The notes beneath the pieces were generated by a model. The model worked only from the letters and a program-made list of their open reading frames with translations, searched no databases and was not told the origin of the DNA. A stretch of DNA of 64,000 bases. It comes from JAJEFO01 sp965209045. Lineage in GTDB: Bacteria > Pseudomonadota > Alphaproteobacteria > Rhodobacterales > Rhodobacteraceae. Position numbers and translations under genes: made by a program. Below, piece after piece: positions 42,630 through 51,163 of this stretch (the stretch's first letter is position 1; each line of letters opens with the position of its first letter). The stretch covers positions 1,240,001 through 1,304,000 of the forward strand of contig CBDBPW010000001.1 of assembly GCA_965209045.1 (NCBI GenBank), in the 5' to 3' direction.

Positions 42630-43838
42630 ATGGCGCGGCTTCGGAAGAGGACGATATCGAGGCGGACGGTCGCGTCGTTGACGGCCGACCGTGACACGAC
42701 TTTCTGGGACCGCGACCTGCCCGGGTTCGGGGTCCGGGTTCATCCTTCGGGTCGGAAGGTGTACGTTGTCCAGGCCCGCGCAAGTGGCGAGGCCGCGACG
42801 CGGGTGACCATTGGCGTTCACGGCGTCCTGACGCCCGAGGAGGCGCGCAGGCGGGCGGCGCTCTTCATCGCGCGGGTGAAGGCGGGCGAGGACCCGGTTC
42901 CCGAGCCGGCTGCGGTCCGGCTGGCGGAGGGACCGACGGTGGCCGAGCTCGCCGAACGCTATCTTGAGGAGCACGTCGCGGTGCGCTGCAAGCCGAGGAC
43001 CGCCGAGGGCTGCCGGCAGGTCATCCGCAAGCACATCCTTCCGGCGTTCGGCGCGCGCCCGGCGGTCGCGGTCACGCACCGGGACGTGGCGGAGCTGCAT
43101 CACGGGCTGAGCGCGTTTCCGACGACGGCGAACCGCACTGTCGCGATGCTGTCGCGGATCTGGAACGCGGCGGAGGACCGGGGCCTCGTTCCCGAGGGGA
43201 GCAATCCGTGCCGCCTTGTGGAGAGGAACCGCGAGCGCCGCCGGGAACGGTTCCTGACGGACGCGGAGTTCCGCCGCCTCGGGCGCGTGCTCGACGAGGC
43301 GGAGGCGTGTGGGGGAATCTCGGTTCACGCGGTGGCGGCGATCCGGCTTCTCCTGCTGACGGGCTGCCGCAAGGGGGAGATCCTGAACCTGCGCTGGGAC
43401 GAGGCCGATCCGGAGGCGGGGGAGCTTCGCCTGTCGGACAGCAAGACCGGCCCGAAGACGGTCGTCCTGTCGCCGGAGGCGGTTTCGGTCCTGTCCGGGA
43501 TCCCGCGGGTCGAGGGCAGCCCGCACGTGATCCCGGGCAAGGTCCCGGGCAGGCCGATGCACGACCTGACCCGTCCCTGGGGTGCCGTCCGCGCTCTCGC
43601 CGGCCTGGAGGACGTGCGCATTCACGACCTCCGTCATTCGTACGCCTCGCGGGCGCTGGCGCTGGGGGAGAGCCTGCCCATGATCGGCCGCCTCCTTGGT
43701 CACGCGAACGTGGAGACCACCGCGAGATACGCGCACCTGTCGCAGGATTCCGTGCGGGATTCGGCGATCCGGGTGTCGGACAGCATCGCGGCGGACATCC
43801 TCGGTTGGCATCCTGCCGATCCTGGCGCTCGGGCCTGA
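42630..43838 (+). CDS. Tyrosine-type site-specific integrase, second of tandem pair
   Basis: A 402-residue paralogue of the preceding integrase with the same domain order (TTFWDRDLPGFGVRVHPSGRKVYVVQ, LTGCRKGEILNLRW, IHDLRHSYASRAL, LLGHANVETTARYAHL). The region around the HxxR motif is almost identical to the first gene at the DNA level, so the pair arose by tandem duplication. The ATG at 42630 overlaps the neighbourhood of the previous stop (TGACATGG). Both copies keep RHRHY residues; they may act as a heteromer or on different sites (inference). Confidence 0.93.
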   Translation: MARLRKRTISRRTVASLTADRDTTFWDRDLPGFGVRVHPSGRKVYVVQARASGEAATRVTIGVHGVLTPEEARRRAALFIARVKAGEDPVPEPAAVRLAEGPTVAELAERYLEEHVAVRCKPRTAEGCRQVIRKHILPAFGARPAVAVTHRDVAELHHGLSAFPTTANRTVAMLSRIWNAAEDRGLVPEGSNPCRLVERNRERRRERFLTDAEFRRLGRVLDEAEACGGISVHAVAAIRLLLLTGCRKGEILNLRWDEADPEAGELRLSDSKTGPKTVVLSPEAVSVLSGIPRVEGSPHVIPGKVPGRPMHDLTRPWGAVRALAGLEDVRIHDLRHSYASRALALGESLPMIGRLLGHANVETTARYAHLSQDSVRDSAIRVSDSIAADILGWHPADPGARA

Positions 43839-44081
43839 CATGACCTGCGTTGGGTCGCCGCACCGGTCCGGCGCCTGTCCGGAAGGCGCCCTCCGGTTTC
43901 CGGGCAAAGCGTTCCGAATCCTGGATTCCCTGCCAGGGGAGAAAGTGCGGGCAGCGGAAACGGGCATGGACCCTGGCAAGGAGGCCGCCCTTTCGAGAGG
44001 TGAACGGCGAGCGATTTCGGTTGCCGGCGTCCCGTGACCGCGGGCACAAATCAAGGGCAAGGCTTCCAGGACGGGAATCGA

Positions 44082-44477
44082 ATGACGAAATTCCCAGGCC
44101 GGTCCGGGCGAATCCGCTCGTCACGCAAGATCGCGTCGGGCGGGTCGTCGGGCGGGTTCCGCGCCCCGCGCCGGTCCGCCAGGCAGGCCGCGAAGCCCGC
44201 CCGCGAGAGATCTCTCGATGACCTTCCGGCCGGTGCCGGCCAGCCCGGGGCAGCCTCGCGGGAGAACATTGCGTTGCGCCTGGAGGGACGGCGGCTGGGC
44301 AGTCTCCGTGGCGGCAGCCTCCGGATCCTGTGCGGCTGCGGCCATTCCGGCGATGTTCCCGTCGCCGCCCTCGTCGCACGGCAAGGCGAGGAGGCCCGCG
44401 TTCGCGACGCCGTCGCGTCGATGCGATGCGGCGCCTGCGGCGCGCAACGCGTTGCCGAGGTCCGCTGGCTGGAGTGA
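44082..44477 (+). CDS. Small zinc-ribbon-like protein of the conjugative element
   Basis: A 131-residue protein. The first 65 residues are basic and low in structure. The C-terminal part reads LRILCGCGHSGDVPVAALVARQGEEARVRDAVASMRCGACGAQRVAEVRW, with two Cys pairs or Cys-His clusters (CGCGH and CGAC) that look like a zinc ribbon. I take ATG 44082 (MTKFPGRSGRIRSSRK); ATG 44034 is also in frame. No function is known to me; the ribbon suggests nucleic-acid or protein binding. Confidence 0.6.
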   Translation: MTKFPGRSGRIRSSRKIASGGSSGGFRAPRRSARQAAKPARERSLDDLPAGAGQPGAASRENIALRLEGRRLGSLRGGSLRILCGCGHSGDVPVAALVARQGEEARVRDAVASMRCGACGAQRVAEVRWLE

Positions 44478-44487
44478 CGGAAGCTTG

Positions 44488-44559
44488 AGCGGATGGGCGG
44501 GAACCGGACCCCCGTCTCGTGCCTGGATGGCCCGCGCTCTGCCATTGAGCTACACCCGC
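44488..44559 (-). pseudogene. tRNA-Gly-like sequence, degenerate
   Basis: The minus strand reads GCGGGTGTAGCTCAATGGC, then a GAGC D-arm closure, and ends with CATCCGC, which pairs with the 5' acceptor GCGGGTG (one G-T). The anticodon stem CGGGC/GCACG has one mismatch, and the loop CATCCAG would give anticodon TCC (Gly) but has A instead of the universal T33. The T arm has GTCCGGTTC in place of GTTCGAATC and a mispaired stem. It is a decayed tRNA-Gly or tRNA mimic inside the mobile element. Confidence 0.6.
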
Positions 44560-44783
44560 AGGCGCGATGCGCAGTTCCCGGCGCCGGGCGGGTCAAGCCG
44601 GTTCCCGCCCCGTTCATCGGGATCAGGACTGTCCGTCGCGGAAACGGCCTTCTGCCTGCGCCGAGCCGTGGCGAGGATCGGGTGCCGGACGGGACGGCGC
44701 GGCTTGCAGGCCGGGGCGACTCGGGGCATTGGTGCGGTCGGATCGCTCGGTCCGGGAACGCAGGACGGCGAAAGGGGGCAGAG

Positions 44784-45056
44784 ATGAAGGATCACGCGCC
44801 AGGCGCGAACGAGTGCATCGAGGACGAAGGCCGTGGCACGGTCAGGGTCGAGCTTCCCCGGGAGGCCTGCGAGGTCCTTTCCGAGATGTGCGCGTATCTT
44901 GCGGACACGATCGCGGCCGGGGGCTGCGGGTGCGAGGACTGCGCGGAGCGGCTCGCGCAGGCCGAGGCGTGGGAAGGCGTCTTTCGCGGCATGGCCGAGA
45001 CGGAGCCTGGCATGACGCACGAGGTCGTCCTTGGGCAGGAGGGATACGTCCATTGA
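44784..45056 (+). CDS. 90-residue conserved-looking element protein
   Basis: The frame gives MKDHAPGANECIEDEGRG, then VRVELPREACEVLSEMCAYLADTIAAGGCGCEDCAERLAQAEAW, an acidic protein with an amphipathic helix and a GCGCEDC cysteine cluster. A GGGGGCAGAG sequence precedes ATG 44784. I cannot name the family. It lies between the tRNA-like remnant and the NYN protein. Confidence 0.55.
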   Translation: MKDHAPGANECIEDEGRGTVRVELPREACEVLSEMCAYLADTIAAGGCGCEDCAERLAQAEAWEGVFRGMAETEPGMTHEVVLGQEGYVH

Positions 45057-45253
45057 GAATCCGGGAACGCCGCCCGCGCTGACCGCCAAGGGCCATGACA
45101 CATGACGGAACTCGATGCCGACGGAGGCGAAGGCGTGAGAAGAGGCAGGCGTTGCCGCATGGCGCGGCGAGCTGAAAGGCCGCAAGGGGGTCCGTCAACG
45201 ACGACGAAACGGCTGGAACGGCGCCGGCAAGCCGGCGCCTGAAAGGAACGGCA

Positions 45254-46024
45254 ATGCAAGAAGCACGGGAAACGGCGAGACTCGCCGTCCTGATCGACGG
45301 CGACAACACCAGCGCGAGGCACGCGCAGGCCATCTTCGACGAGATCGTCAAGCTCGGGGAGGCCACCGTGCGGCGCATCTACGGCGACTTCTCGCACGGC
45401 AGGCTGTCCGGCTGGGACGGGGCGATCAAGTCGCTGGCGATCCTGCAGCACCAGCAGCGGAGCAACTCGCGGGGGAAGAACGCGTCCGACATCGCGCTGG
45501 TCATTGACGCTGTCGATCTCATGTACAAGCGAACCCTCGACGGGGTCGTGCTGGTCAGCTCTGACAGCGACTTCACGCGGCTGGCCCAGCGCCTCCGCGA
45601 GGAGGGCCTCGTGGTGTACGGATTCGGGGAGCGCCAGGCGGTCGAGGCGTTCCGGAACGCCTGCAACCGGTTCATCTACGTGGAGAACCTGCTTGAGACC
45701 GAGCCGGAGCGGACGAAGGACGAGGCCGGGGCGCCCGCGGGCGCGGCGCGGAAGAAGAAGTCTCCGGGCAAGGCGCGAGGGATCATCGCCGGCGCCATCG
45801 CCGAACCCGACGCCGACGGATGGGAGAGCCTGGGCAGCGTCGGGCAGCGCATCCAGGGCGCGCATCCCGACTTCGACCCGCGCAGCTACGGCTGCGCGAA
45901 CCTGAGCACGCTTGCCGAGAAGGCGGGCGGGTTCGAGATCCGCAAGGAGGGGGGCGCCGTGCATGTCCGTCGCAACGCCGCCGCGCCAGGGGCTTCGGGT
46001 GCCGGGAAGGGGTCCGCTGCGTGA
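45254..46024 (+). CDS. NYN-domain (LabA/DUF88) protein with OST-HTH/LOTUS domain
   Basis: A 256-residue protein. Residues about 9-150 form a NYN PIN-like nuclease domain: LAVLIDGDNTSARHAQAIFDEI (first Asp), NASDIALVIDAVDLMY and VVLVSSDSDFTRLAQRLREEGL keep the acidic residues needed for metal binding. A Lys-rich linker follows, then an OST-HTH/LOTUS domain (WESLGSVGQRIQGAHPDFDPRSYGCANLSTLAEKAGGFEIRKEGG). Such proteins are predicted RNases with an RNA-binding module. On an element it may act in defence, RNA turnover or regulation (inference). AAGGAA precedes ATG 45254. Confidence 0.88.
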   Translation: MQEARETARLAVLIDGDNTSARHAQAIFDEIVKLGEATVRRIYGDFSHGRLSGWDGAIKSLAILQHQQRSNSRGKNASDIALVIDAVDLMYKRTLDGVVLVSSDSDFTRLAQRLREEGLVVYGFGERQAVEAFRNACNRFIYVENLLETEPERTKDEAGAPAGAARKKKSPGKARGIIAGAIAEPDADGWESLGSVGQRIQGAHPDFDPRSYGCANLSTLAEKAGGFEIRKEGGAVHVRRNAAAPGASGAGKGSAA

Positions 46025-46224
46025 CCGTTGCGGAACCGGCGGCGAGCGAAGCGCGGGACCCGGGAGGCGCAGGGCCGGATCCCGCCGTTGCGGACTGAAC
46101 CGGCCGTCAGCCGTGCCGGTCCCTGCCTTGCCGGATGATCGTTCGCGGTTGCGTGAGGCGGGCTTCGGCGCGTCGGCGCGGGCGAAGCCGTGCGACGGTC
46201 CGTTTTCGGGACCGTCCCTGCATC

Positions 46225-47222
46225 TCACTCCGGGCGCCGGCACGACGCGGCGTGCAGCCAGGGCCACACCCTGTTGCCGTCGCGGTCCGTGCGCCGTGCC
46301 ACGACGCTGTCGGACAGGCCGTCGTCGATTGATTCCGCGAGGAATCCGAGCCGGTCCGCGATGGTCCTCCGGCTCTCGTGGTCCCGCTTCCAGGGCAGGG
46401 CCTCCCTGCATTCGAGAACGGCCGCGCGCCCGGCCATGACCTTCGGGTGCGTGTGGAGCCGGCGCACGAACTCCGTCGCTCCTGGCGTGTCGTGCCAGAG
46501 GTCGCCGAAGAGACGCATGCAGTCCTTCGCGGTGTCCGGATCGGAGAAGCCCGATCCGTGCCAGATCGTCATGGGCATCGGGTCCGGGGTCCCGCAGATC
46601 ATCTCCGCGACGTAGCCGTTCCCGCCGAAGCCGTGCCGCAGGCTCGTCGCGGCGGCGGCGAACTCTCCCTCGACCAGCCTCGGAAGCCCGAGCTCTTACT
46701 GGAGCGACGGGTCCCCGCCTCGGAACTCCGCCAGGAGCGCGCGCATCGTCCGTCCGGCACGCAGGAAGGCCGGGCCGGGAAGGTGGCGGATTCCCTTCCG
46801 TAACGGGGGCCCCACGTCGAGCGCGGATTCCCGTGCATGAGCGGCCACAAGGCCCGAATCCGGCAATGCCGTTCCGGCGCCGGCGGCAAGAGGGCGCGGC
46901 GTTGATGCCAGAAGCGGCGTTGGCTCCTGGTCCGGAGCCGGGGATTGCCTGGTTCGCCGGGCGCGAGGCCCTTGAGGCACGCGTCGAGCGCGGGCCTTGT
47001 CCTGCCCCTGTCGGGCAGGGCGTTGCCGACATGCGCATGCGCGTCGATGAACCACGGATGCCGTCCGGCGAGATCCTGAAGCCCGTCCATGCAGCGCCTC
47101 CCGCCGATCCTGCCGGCTTCGCGGTCTTCGAGAGGCCGGTCGAGCGCCTCCATGCATGCATCGTGTTCCGGCGGATGCCGGAAGCGGGCGGAGTCCTCGA
47201 AGAGCTCGCGGCTGATGTCCAT
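46225..47222 (-). pseudogene. TPR-type protein gene, interrupted
   Basis: The minus strand holds two ends of one tetratricopeptide-like family. From ATG 47222 it reads MDISRELFEDSARFRHPPEH, then HPWFIDAHAHVGNALPDRGRTRPALDACLKGLA. After a 161-base foreign segment (46798-46958) it resumes in another frame as KGIRHLPGPAFLRAGRTMRALLAEF, hits TAA at 46696-46698, and continues in frame as LPRLVEGEFAAAATSLRHGFGGNGYVAEMICGTPDPMP to PWLHAAS. Compared with the family, a middle piece is missing. Insertion, loss and a nonsense codon make it inactive. Confidence 0.7.
46798..46958 (+). repeat. 161-base copy of the IS110-type element's 3' end
   Basis: This segment matches the reverse complement of 25379-25539 over its full length, at roughly 85-90% identity by eye. 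It begins CCGTAACGGGGGCCCC (the element end) and stops after GGGGATTGCCTGGTTCGCC, exactly at the arm of the 22-bp hairpin. It interrupts the TPR-type gene. No transposase accompanies it. Confidence 0.75.
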
Positions 47223-47449
47223 GACGCTTCCTTGCGTTCCCTGGACGTGCCGTGACGTGTCCCGGATTCCCGGTCCCGCGCGCAACGGAGAGTCCCCGAC
47301 CCACCGAATCGGTCCGGTCCGGACGCGCGATTCGCCAGGAGCCGGCGCCTGATTCGGCGCAAATCCAGCCCCTTCAGGGGGGTCGCCCCGAGACCGGCGC
47401 CGCGACCTCTCATCGTCCCGTCCTTCCCTGTCCTCCGGAGAGCAAGCCT

Positions 47450-47489
47450 GGGGGGGTCGTTTTCGGGAGTCGCAAAACGTCCCTCCCCC
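47450..47489 (+). repeat. Imperfect palindrome upstream of the excisionase-like gene
   Basis: CGTTTT (47458-47463) and AAAACG (47474-47479) form the core of a dyad, extended by a G-run on the left and a C-rich run on the right. It is the only notable structure in the 47223-47576 non-coding stretch. It could be a terminator, an operator for the HTH protein or part of a transfer origin. Confidence 0.4.
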
Positions 47490-47576
47490 GGAGGCCGGGA
47501 TTCCGGCTCTCATGGCGGGACATGCGTCCGCGCCATCCCGGCGCCGACGCGGGCCATCGAAAGAGAGGAGAGGGCA

Positions 47577-47801
47577 ATGACGGAACAGACGATCTACCTG
47601 GACACGCGGGGAGCGGCCGGGCTGCTGGGACTTTCCGAGAAGACGCTGATGCGCTACCGGGTCTCCGGAAGCGGGCCGGTCTTTCACAAGTTCGGCGCGC
47701 TGATCCGGTACCGGCGCGAGGACATCGAGGCCTGGGCGGCGACGCGCCGCCGTGCGTCCACGTCCGACGACGGCACCACGCTTTCGGGTGCGGGCCGGTG
47801 A
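47577..47801 (+). CDS. Excisionase-like helix-turn-helix protein
   Basis: A 74-residue protein with an HTH_17 (MerR/excisionase-type) domain: YLDTRGAAGLLGLSEKTLMRYRVSGSGPVFHKFGALIRYRREDIEAWAA. It starts at ATG 47577 after GGAGAGG. It is the first gene before the transfer operon and overlaps or abuts the next start, so it may regulate the tra genes, or assist excision (inference). Confidence 0.88.
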   Translation: MTEQTIYLDTRGAAGLLGLSEKTLMRYRVSGSGPVFHKFGALIRYRREDIEAWAATRRRASTSDDGTTLSGAGR

Positions 47802-47809
47802 GGGCGGCC

Positions 47810-48142
47810 ATGACGGGCATGCGGCCCGCCTGCAGCCGCGGCGCGGCCGCGGCGTTCGGCAGGACCGCCCTGGCGTGCCTCGCGGCGGCCGCCGTCCTGG
47901 CGGCGCCGGAGATCGCGCCGGCGAGCACGGACACCACGTTCGACGCGCCGCTCGACACGGTCGAGGACATCGTGGGCGGCACGGGCGGCCAGCTGGCCGC
48001 CGCGCTCGCCGTGGGCGCTGCGCTGGTCGGCTCGGTGCTGAGGTTCAACGCCATGCAGCTGATGGGCGCGGTCGGCGTCGGCATCGCCGCGGGCGCCGGG
48101 ACCGGCATCGTCACCGGCCTCGTCGGCACGGCGATCGTCTGA
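47810..48142 (+). CDS. Probable conjugative pilin (TraA position)
   Basis: A 110-residue protein with a long signal-like N-terminus ending near APAST, then a short mature part with two hydrophobic helices (GGQLAAALAVGAALVGSVLRF and MGAVGVGIAAGAGTGIVTGLVGTAIV). Size, helices and the place directly before traL fit an F-type propilin; sequence identity to F TraA is not obvious. ATG 47810 or the overlapping GTG 47798 could be the start. The last base is shared with the traL ATG. Confidence 0.6.
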   Translation: MTGMRPACSRGAAAAFGRTALACLAAAAVLAAPEIAPASTDTTFDAPLDTVEDIVGGTGGQLAAALAVGAALVGSVLRFNAMQLMGAVGVGIAAGAGTGIVTGLVGTAIV

Positions 48143-48435
48143 TGGACGGTGCCGCACGCCACGTCATCCCGCGCCGGCTCGACGATCCGGAGCGGTGGCT
48201 CTTCTGGACCGTCGACGAGGCGGCGGTCCTGATGGGTCCCGGCCTGCTCGGGCTCGCGGCCAACCAGTTCGTGCCGGGCCTCGTCGCGGGCGCCGGCGGC
48301 TGGCTCCTTCTCAGGCGCGTCAAGCGCGGGGGCGGGGCCAACGTCGCGCGCCACGCGCTTTACTGGTTCCTGCCGGACTTCGTGCTGCGGCTCAGGGCGA
48401 CGCCGCCGAGCCATATCAGGAGGTTCCTGGGCTGA
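48142..48435 (+). CDS. traL: Conjugation protein TraL
   Basis: A 97-residue inner-membrane protein of the TraL family: HVIPRRLDDPERWLFWTVDEAAVLMGPGLLGLAANQFVPGLVAGAGGWLLLRRVKRG ... HALYWFLPD. TraL anchors the pilus assembly machine, a VirB3 counterpart. It overlaps traA and traE by single-base ATG/TGA junctions. Confidence 0.92.
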   Translation: MDGAARHVIPRRLDDPERWLFWTVDEAAVLMGPGLLGLAANQFVPGLVAGAGGWLLLRRVKRGGGANVARHALYWFLPDFVLRLRATPPSHIRRFLG

Positions 48436-48992
48436 TGCGGCGGGACGGCATGGAGGCCGCGTTCCGCCGGGTGCGGGACATCAGGCTCGCGCTGGCGGCG
48501 CTGCTCGCGCTGTCGATGACGGGCAACGTCGCGCTCACGCTCGGCTTCGCCGGTCGGGAGACCGTGACCGTGATGGTGCCCGCTGTGGCGGGCCCGGCCT
48601 GGGAGGTCGGGAGCGGCGGGACCGGGGCGCGGTACCTCGAGGACATGGCGCGCACGGTGGCGGTGACGCTGCTCACGCTGACGCCGGAGAACGCGGGCCA
48701 CGTCCGGCAGGCGGCCGCCCGGCTCTCCCACCCCTCGGCGCGGGGCGCGGTCGGCGCCTGGGTCGAGGCCGAGGCGGCGCGCATGGCGGGCCGCGACATG
48801 GCGAGCGCCTTCTACCCCATCGAGATCGAGGCCGACCCGGAGGGTCTGACGGCCGAGGTCGCGGGCGAGCTCGTGACCTGGATCGGCCGCGAGGAGGCCT
48901 CGCGCGAGGACCGGCGCTACCGGCTCGCGTTCCGGATCGACGCCGGACGGATCGGGCTCCTGCGCTTCGAACAGACGGAGAATTCGAGATGA
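48435..48992 (+). CDS. traE: Conjugation protein TraE
   Basis: A 185-residue VirB8-like protein with one N-terminal membrane helix (LALAALLALSMTGNVALTLGF) and a periplasmic domain containing YLEDMARTVAVTLLTLTPENAGHV and the C-terminal YRLAFRIDAGRIGLLRFEQ. It follows traL and overlaps traK by four bases. Confidence 0.9.
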   Translation: MRRDGMEAAFRRVRDIRLALAALLALSMTGNVALTLGFAGRETVTVMVPAVAGPAWEVGSGGTGARYLEDMARTVAVTLLTLTPENAGHVRQAAARLSHPSARGAVGAWVEAEAARMAGRDMASAFYPIEIEADPEGLTAEVAGELVTWIGREEASREDRRYRLAFRIDAGRIGLLRFEQTENSR

Positions 48993-49816
48993 GGCTGAGA
49001 CTCGCACTGACACTGACATTGACACGCTTGCGCCCGTGCACGGCGCTTCTTGCACTTCACGCCCTGGCAGCGGGACTTCTCATGGCGCCGCCGCCTGCGA
49101 CGGCGATGCAGGTCCTCGACGCGACGGACAACGCCGAGCTCGCGGCGGAGATCTCCGCGACCGGGGTCAGCCGCATCGCGCTGAGCCGGGACCGGATCGT
49201 CCGGGTGGTGCGGTCGCCGGACGGCTTCGCGGTCGAGCACGACGCCGCCACGGGCGACCTCTACCTGCGCCCCGCCTCCGTTCAGGCCGGAACCCCTGCC
49301 GCCGGGACGGACGGGGGCATGGCGCATGCGCCGGTCACGCTCTTCATCGGCACCGAGCGGGGATTCACCTACCGGCTGGCGCTCGCGCCGGCGGCGCGGG
49401 ATTCGGCCCAGGTCCTGATCCGCAACGCGGACGCGGCGCCTGAAGCCCTCACGTCCGGCCCGGCCATGGGCGGCGACCCCCGCGTCGCGGCGCTGGTTCG
49501 GCTGGTACGCGCCGTCGCCCGGCGCGAGCCGCTGCCGGGTCACGAGATCCGGGCGGGCGGGGCCTCGCCCGCCGACGGCATCCGCATCGTCGAGACCTGG
49601 CGGGGTCCGCTTCTGTCTGCGCTCGTGCTGGAGGCGGACGCCCTCCCCGCGCCTTCCGGCGGGAGCGCAGCGGCGGGCCTCGCCGGGACCTTGCGGGACT
49701 CGCTGGCCGGGGGCCGCCTCGCGGCGCTCTGGCTGGCGGGTCCGGGCACGGGTCCCGCCGGCGGGCGTCTCGCCGTCGCGGTGGTCGAGACCGCTGGACC
49801 GGGAGAGCCGCGATGA
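48989..49816 (+). CDS. traK: Conjugation protein TraK (secretin-like)
   Basis: A 275-residue periplasmic protein with a signal peptide (LLALHALAAGLLMAPPPATA) and a VirB9/secretin-like N-terminal domain: ELAAEISATGVSRIALSRDRIVRVV, then DLYLRP and GFTYRLALAP. With TraB and TraV it forms the outer-membrane core complex. It overlaps traB by four bases. Confidence 0.88.
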   Translation: MRLRLALTLTLTRLRPCTALLALHALAAGLLMAPPPATAMQVLDATDNAELAAEISATGVSRIALSRDRIVRVVRSPDGFAVEHDAATGDLYLRPASVQAGTPAAGTDGGMAHAPVTLFIGTERGFTYRLALAPAARDSAQVLIRNADAAPEALTSGPAMGGDPRVAALVRLVRAVARREPLPGHEIRAGGASPADGIRIVETWRGPLLSALVLEADALPAPSGGSAAAGLAGTLRDSLAGGRLAALWLAGPGTGPAGGRLAVAVVETAGPGEPR

Positions 49817-51144
49817 GCGCCCGCAACGGAATCCGGCATTCGCCGAGGCCTTTGCGGGACGACGGCGACGCCGGCGCGGTCCGGCGGCGGCAGCTGCTGC
49901 TGTTCTCCGTGATCGCGGCGACCCTGCTGGCCGGCCTTGCCGCCTGGCTCGGCGCGGGCGGCGGCGGTGCGCGCGCTCCGGAGGGCGGCATCGAGGCCGG
50001 GATCGTCGAGCCGGACGCGGCCGAGAGGGTCTGGACGCTGCGCTCCGAGGCAAGGCTCGGCGGGATCGAGACGAAGCTGGACGAAATGGAGCGGGAGGCG
50101 CTGTCGCTCAGGACGGACAACGACCGTCTGGCCGCGAAACTGGAGGAGGACGCCGCGAACGCGCGGGACGTGATCGACCGCCAGGCGGCGATGATCGACG
50201 AGCTGCAGCGGCAGGCGGGCGAGGCGGGCATCGCGCAGGGCGGCGAGACCGCGGGCGACCGGTGGTTCCAGGGCGCTGCGGCCGGTTCTGCGCCTTCCGC
50301 CGGTCCGGACGGGCGGGCCGCGCCGCTGGCGCCGCAGCGCATGATCGAGACCTTCGAGCTGGAGGGCGGGCCCCGTTCGTCGAGGGCCGGTCCCCTGAAC
50401 ACGGACCGGGGCGATCCCGGGATCGGCGGCGATCTCGTGGCCGACGCCGTCGCGAAGCCGGTCTCGGACTGGCTGCCCGCCGGGGCGCATGCCGAGGCGG
50501 TGGTGCTGGCCGGGGTGGACGCCTCGGCGGGGGTCTCCTCCCAGGGCGACCCGCGTCCCGTGCTGATGCGGATCACCGGCCCGGCCTGGACGGCCGCCGA
50601 GGACGGCGTCGCGCTCTCCGTCGACGTCGACGGCTGCACCGTCACGGGCGCGGCCCACGGCGACCTCTCCTCGGAGAAGGTCTACGTGCGCTTCCGCACC
50701 ATGACCTGCGCCGGGCCGGAGCCCGGCACGGTGGTCGAGACCGAGGTGGCGGGATTCGTCGCGGGCTCGGGCAAGACCGGGGTGCGCGGTCCCGTGGTGA
50801 GCCGCGAGGGCGCGCTCGTCGAGCGGGCGTTCCTCGCCGGCATGGTCTCCGGTCTCGGCCAGGGCGCCTCGCAGGCGTTCCAGCCGCAGGCCGTCGCGAC
50901 CGGAAGCGGCGCCGCGGTCGCCAACACCGGGCTTTCCGACATCGGCCGCGCCGGGCTCGGCGCGGGTGCGTCGAGCGCGGGGCAGAAGGTCTCCGACTAC
51001 ATGATCCGCCGCGCGGAGCAGTACCAGCCCGTGGTCCAGCTCCAGGCCGGCACGCGCGTGACGCTGGTGTTCCTGGAGGGCGCCCGCATCGGCGGCGCGC
51101 CCCGCCCGGACGGGCGTCACGGAACGCCACGGCATGAACCCTGA
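49813..51144 (+). CDS. traB: Conjugation protein TraB
   Basis: A 443-residue VirB10-like scaffold. One inner-membrane helix (LLLFSVIAATLLAGLAAWLG) is followed by a coiled coil (about residues 70-140, rich in Glu and Leu), a Pro/Gly-rich linker and a C-terminal beta-barrel domain: AVVLAGVDASAGVSSQGDPRPVLMRITG, CTVTGAAHGDLSSEKVYVRFRTMTC and LQAGTRVTLVFLEGARIG. It spans the envelope and overlaps the region of the traV start. Confidence 0.92.
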   Translation: MSARNGIRHSPRPLRDDGDAGAVRRRQLLLFSVIAATLLAGLAAWLGAGGGGARAPEGGIEAGIVEPDAAERVWTLRSEARLGGIETKLDEMEREALSLRTDNDRLAAKLEEDAANARDVIDRQAAMIDELQRQAGEAGIAQGGETAGDRWFQGAAAGSAPSAGPDGRAAPLAPQRMIETFELEGGPRSSRAGPLNTDRGDPGIGGDLVADAVAKPVSDWLPAGAHAEAVVLAGVDASAGVSSQGDPRPVLMRITGPAWTAAEDGVALSVDVDGCTVTGAAHGDLSSEKVYVRFRTMTCAGPEPGTVVETEVAGFVAGSGKTGVRGPVVSREGALVERAFLAGMVSGLGQGASQAFQPQAVATGSGAAVANTGLSDIGRAGLGAGASSAGQKVSDYMIRRAEQYQPVVQLQAGTRVTLVFLEGARIGGAPRPDGRHGTPRHEP

Positions 51145-51163
51145 ACTTGAGGAGAGAGACGAG

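Noticed and set aside
44488..44559. Functional tRNA-Gly
   Set aside because: Lacks U33, has a mismatched anticodon stem and a broken T arm, so it is listed as a pseudogene instead.
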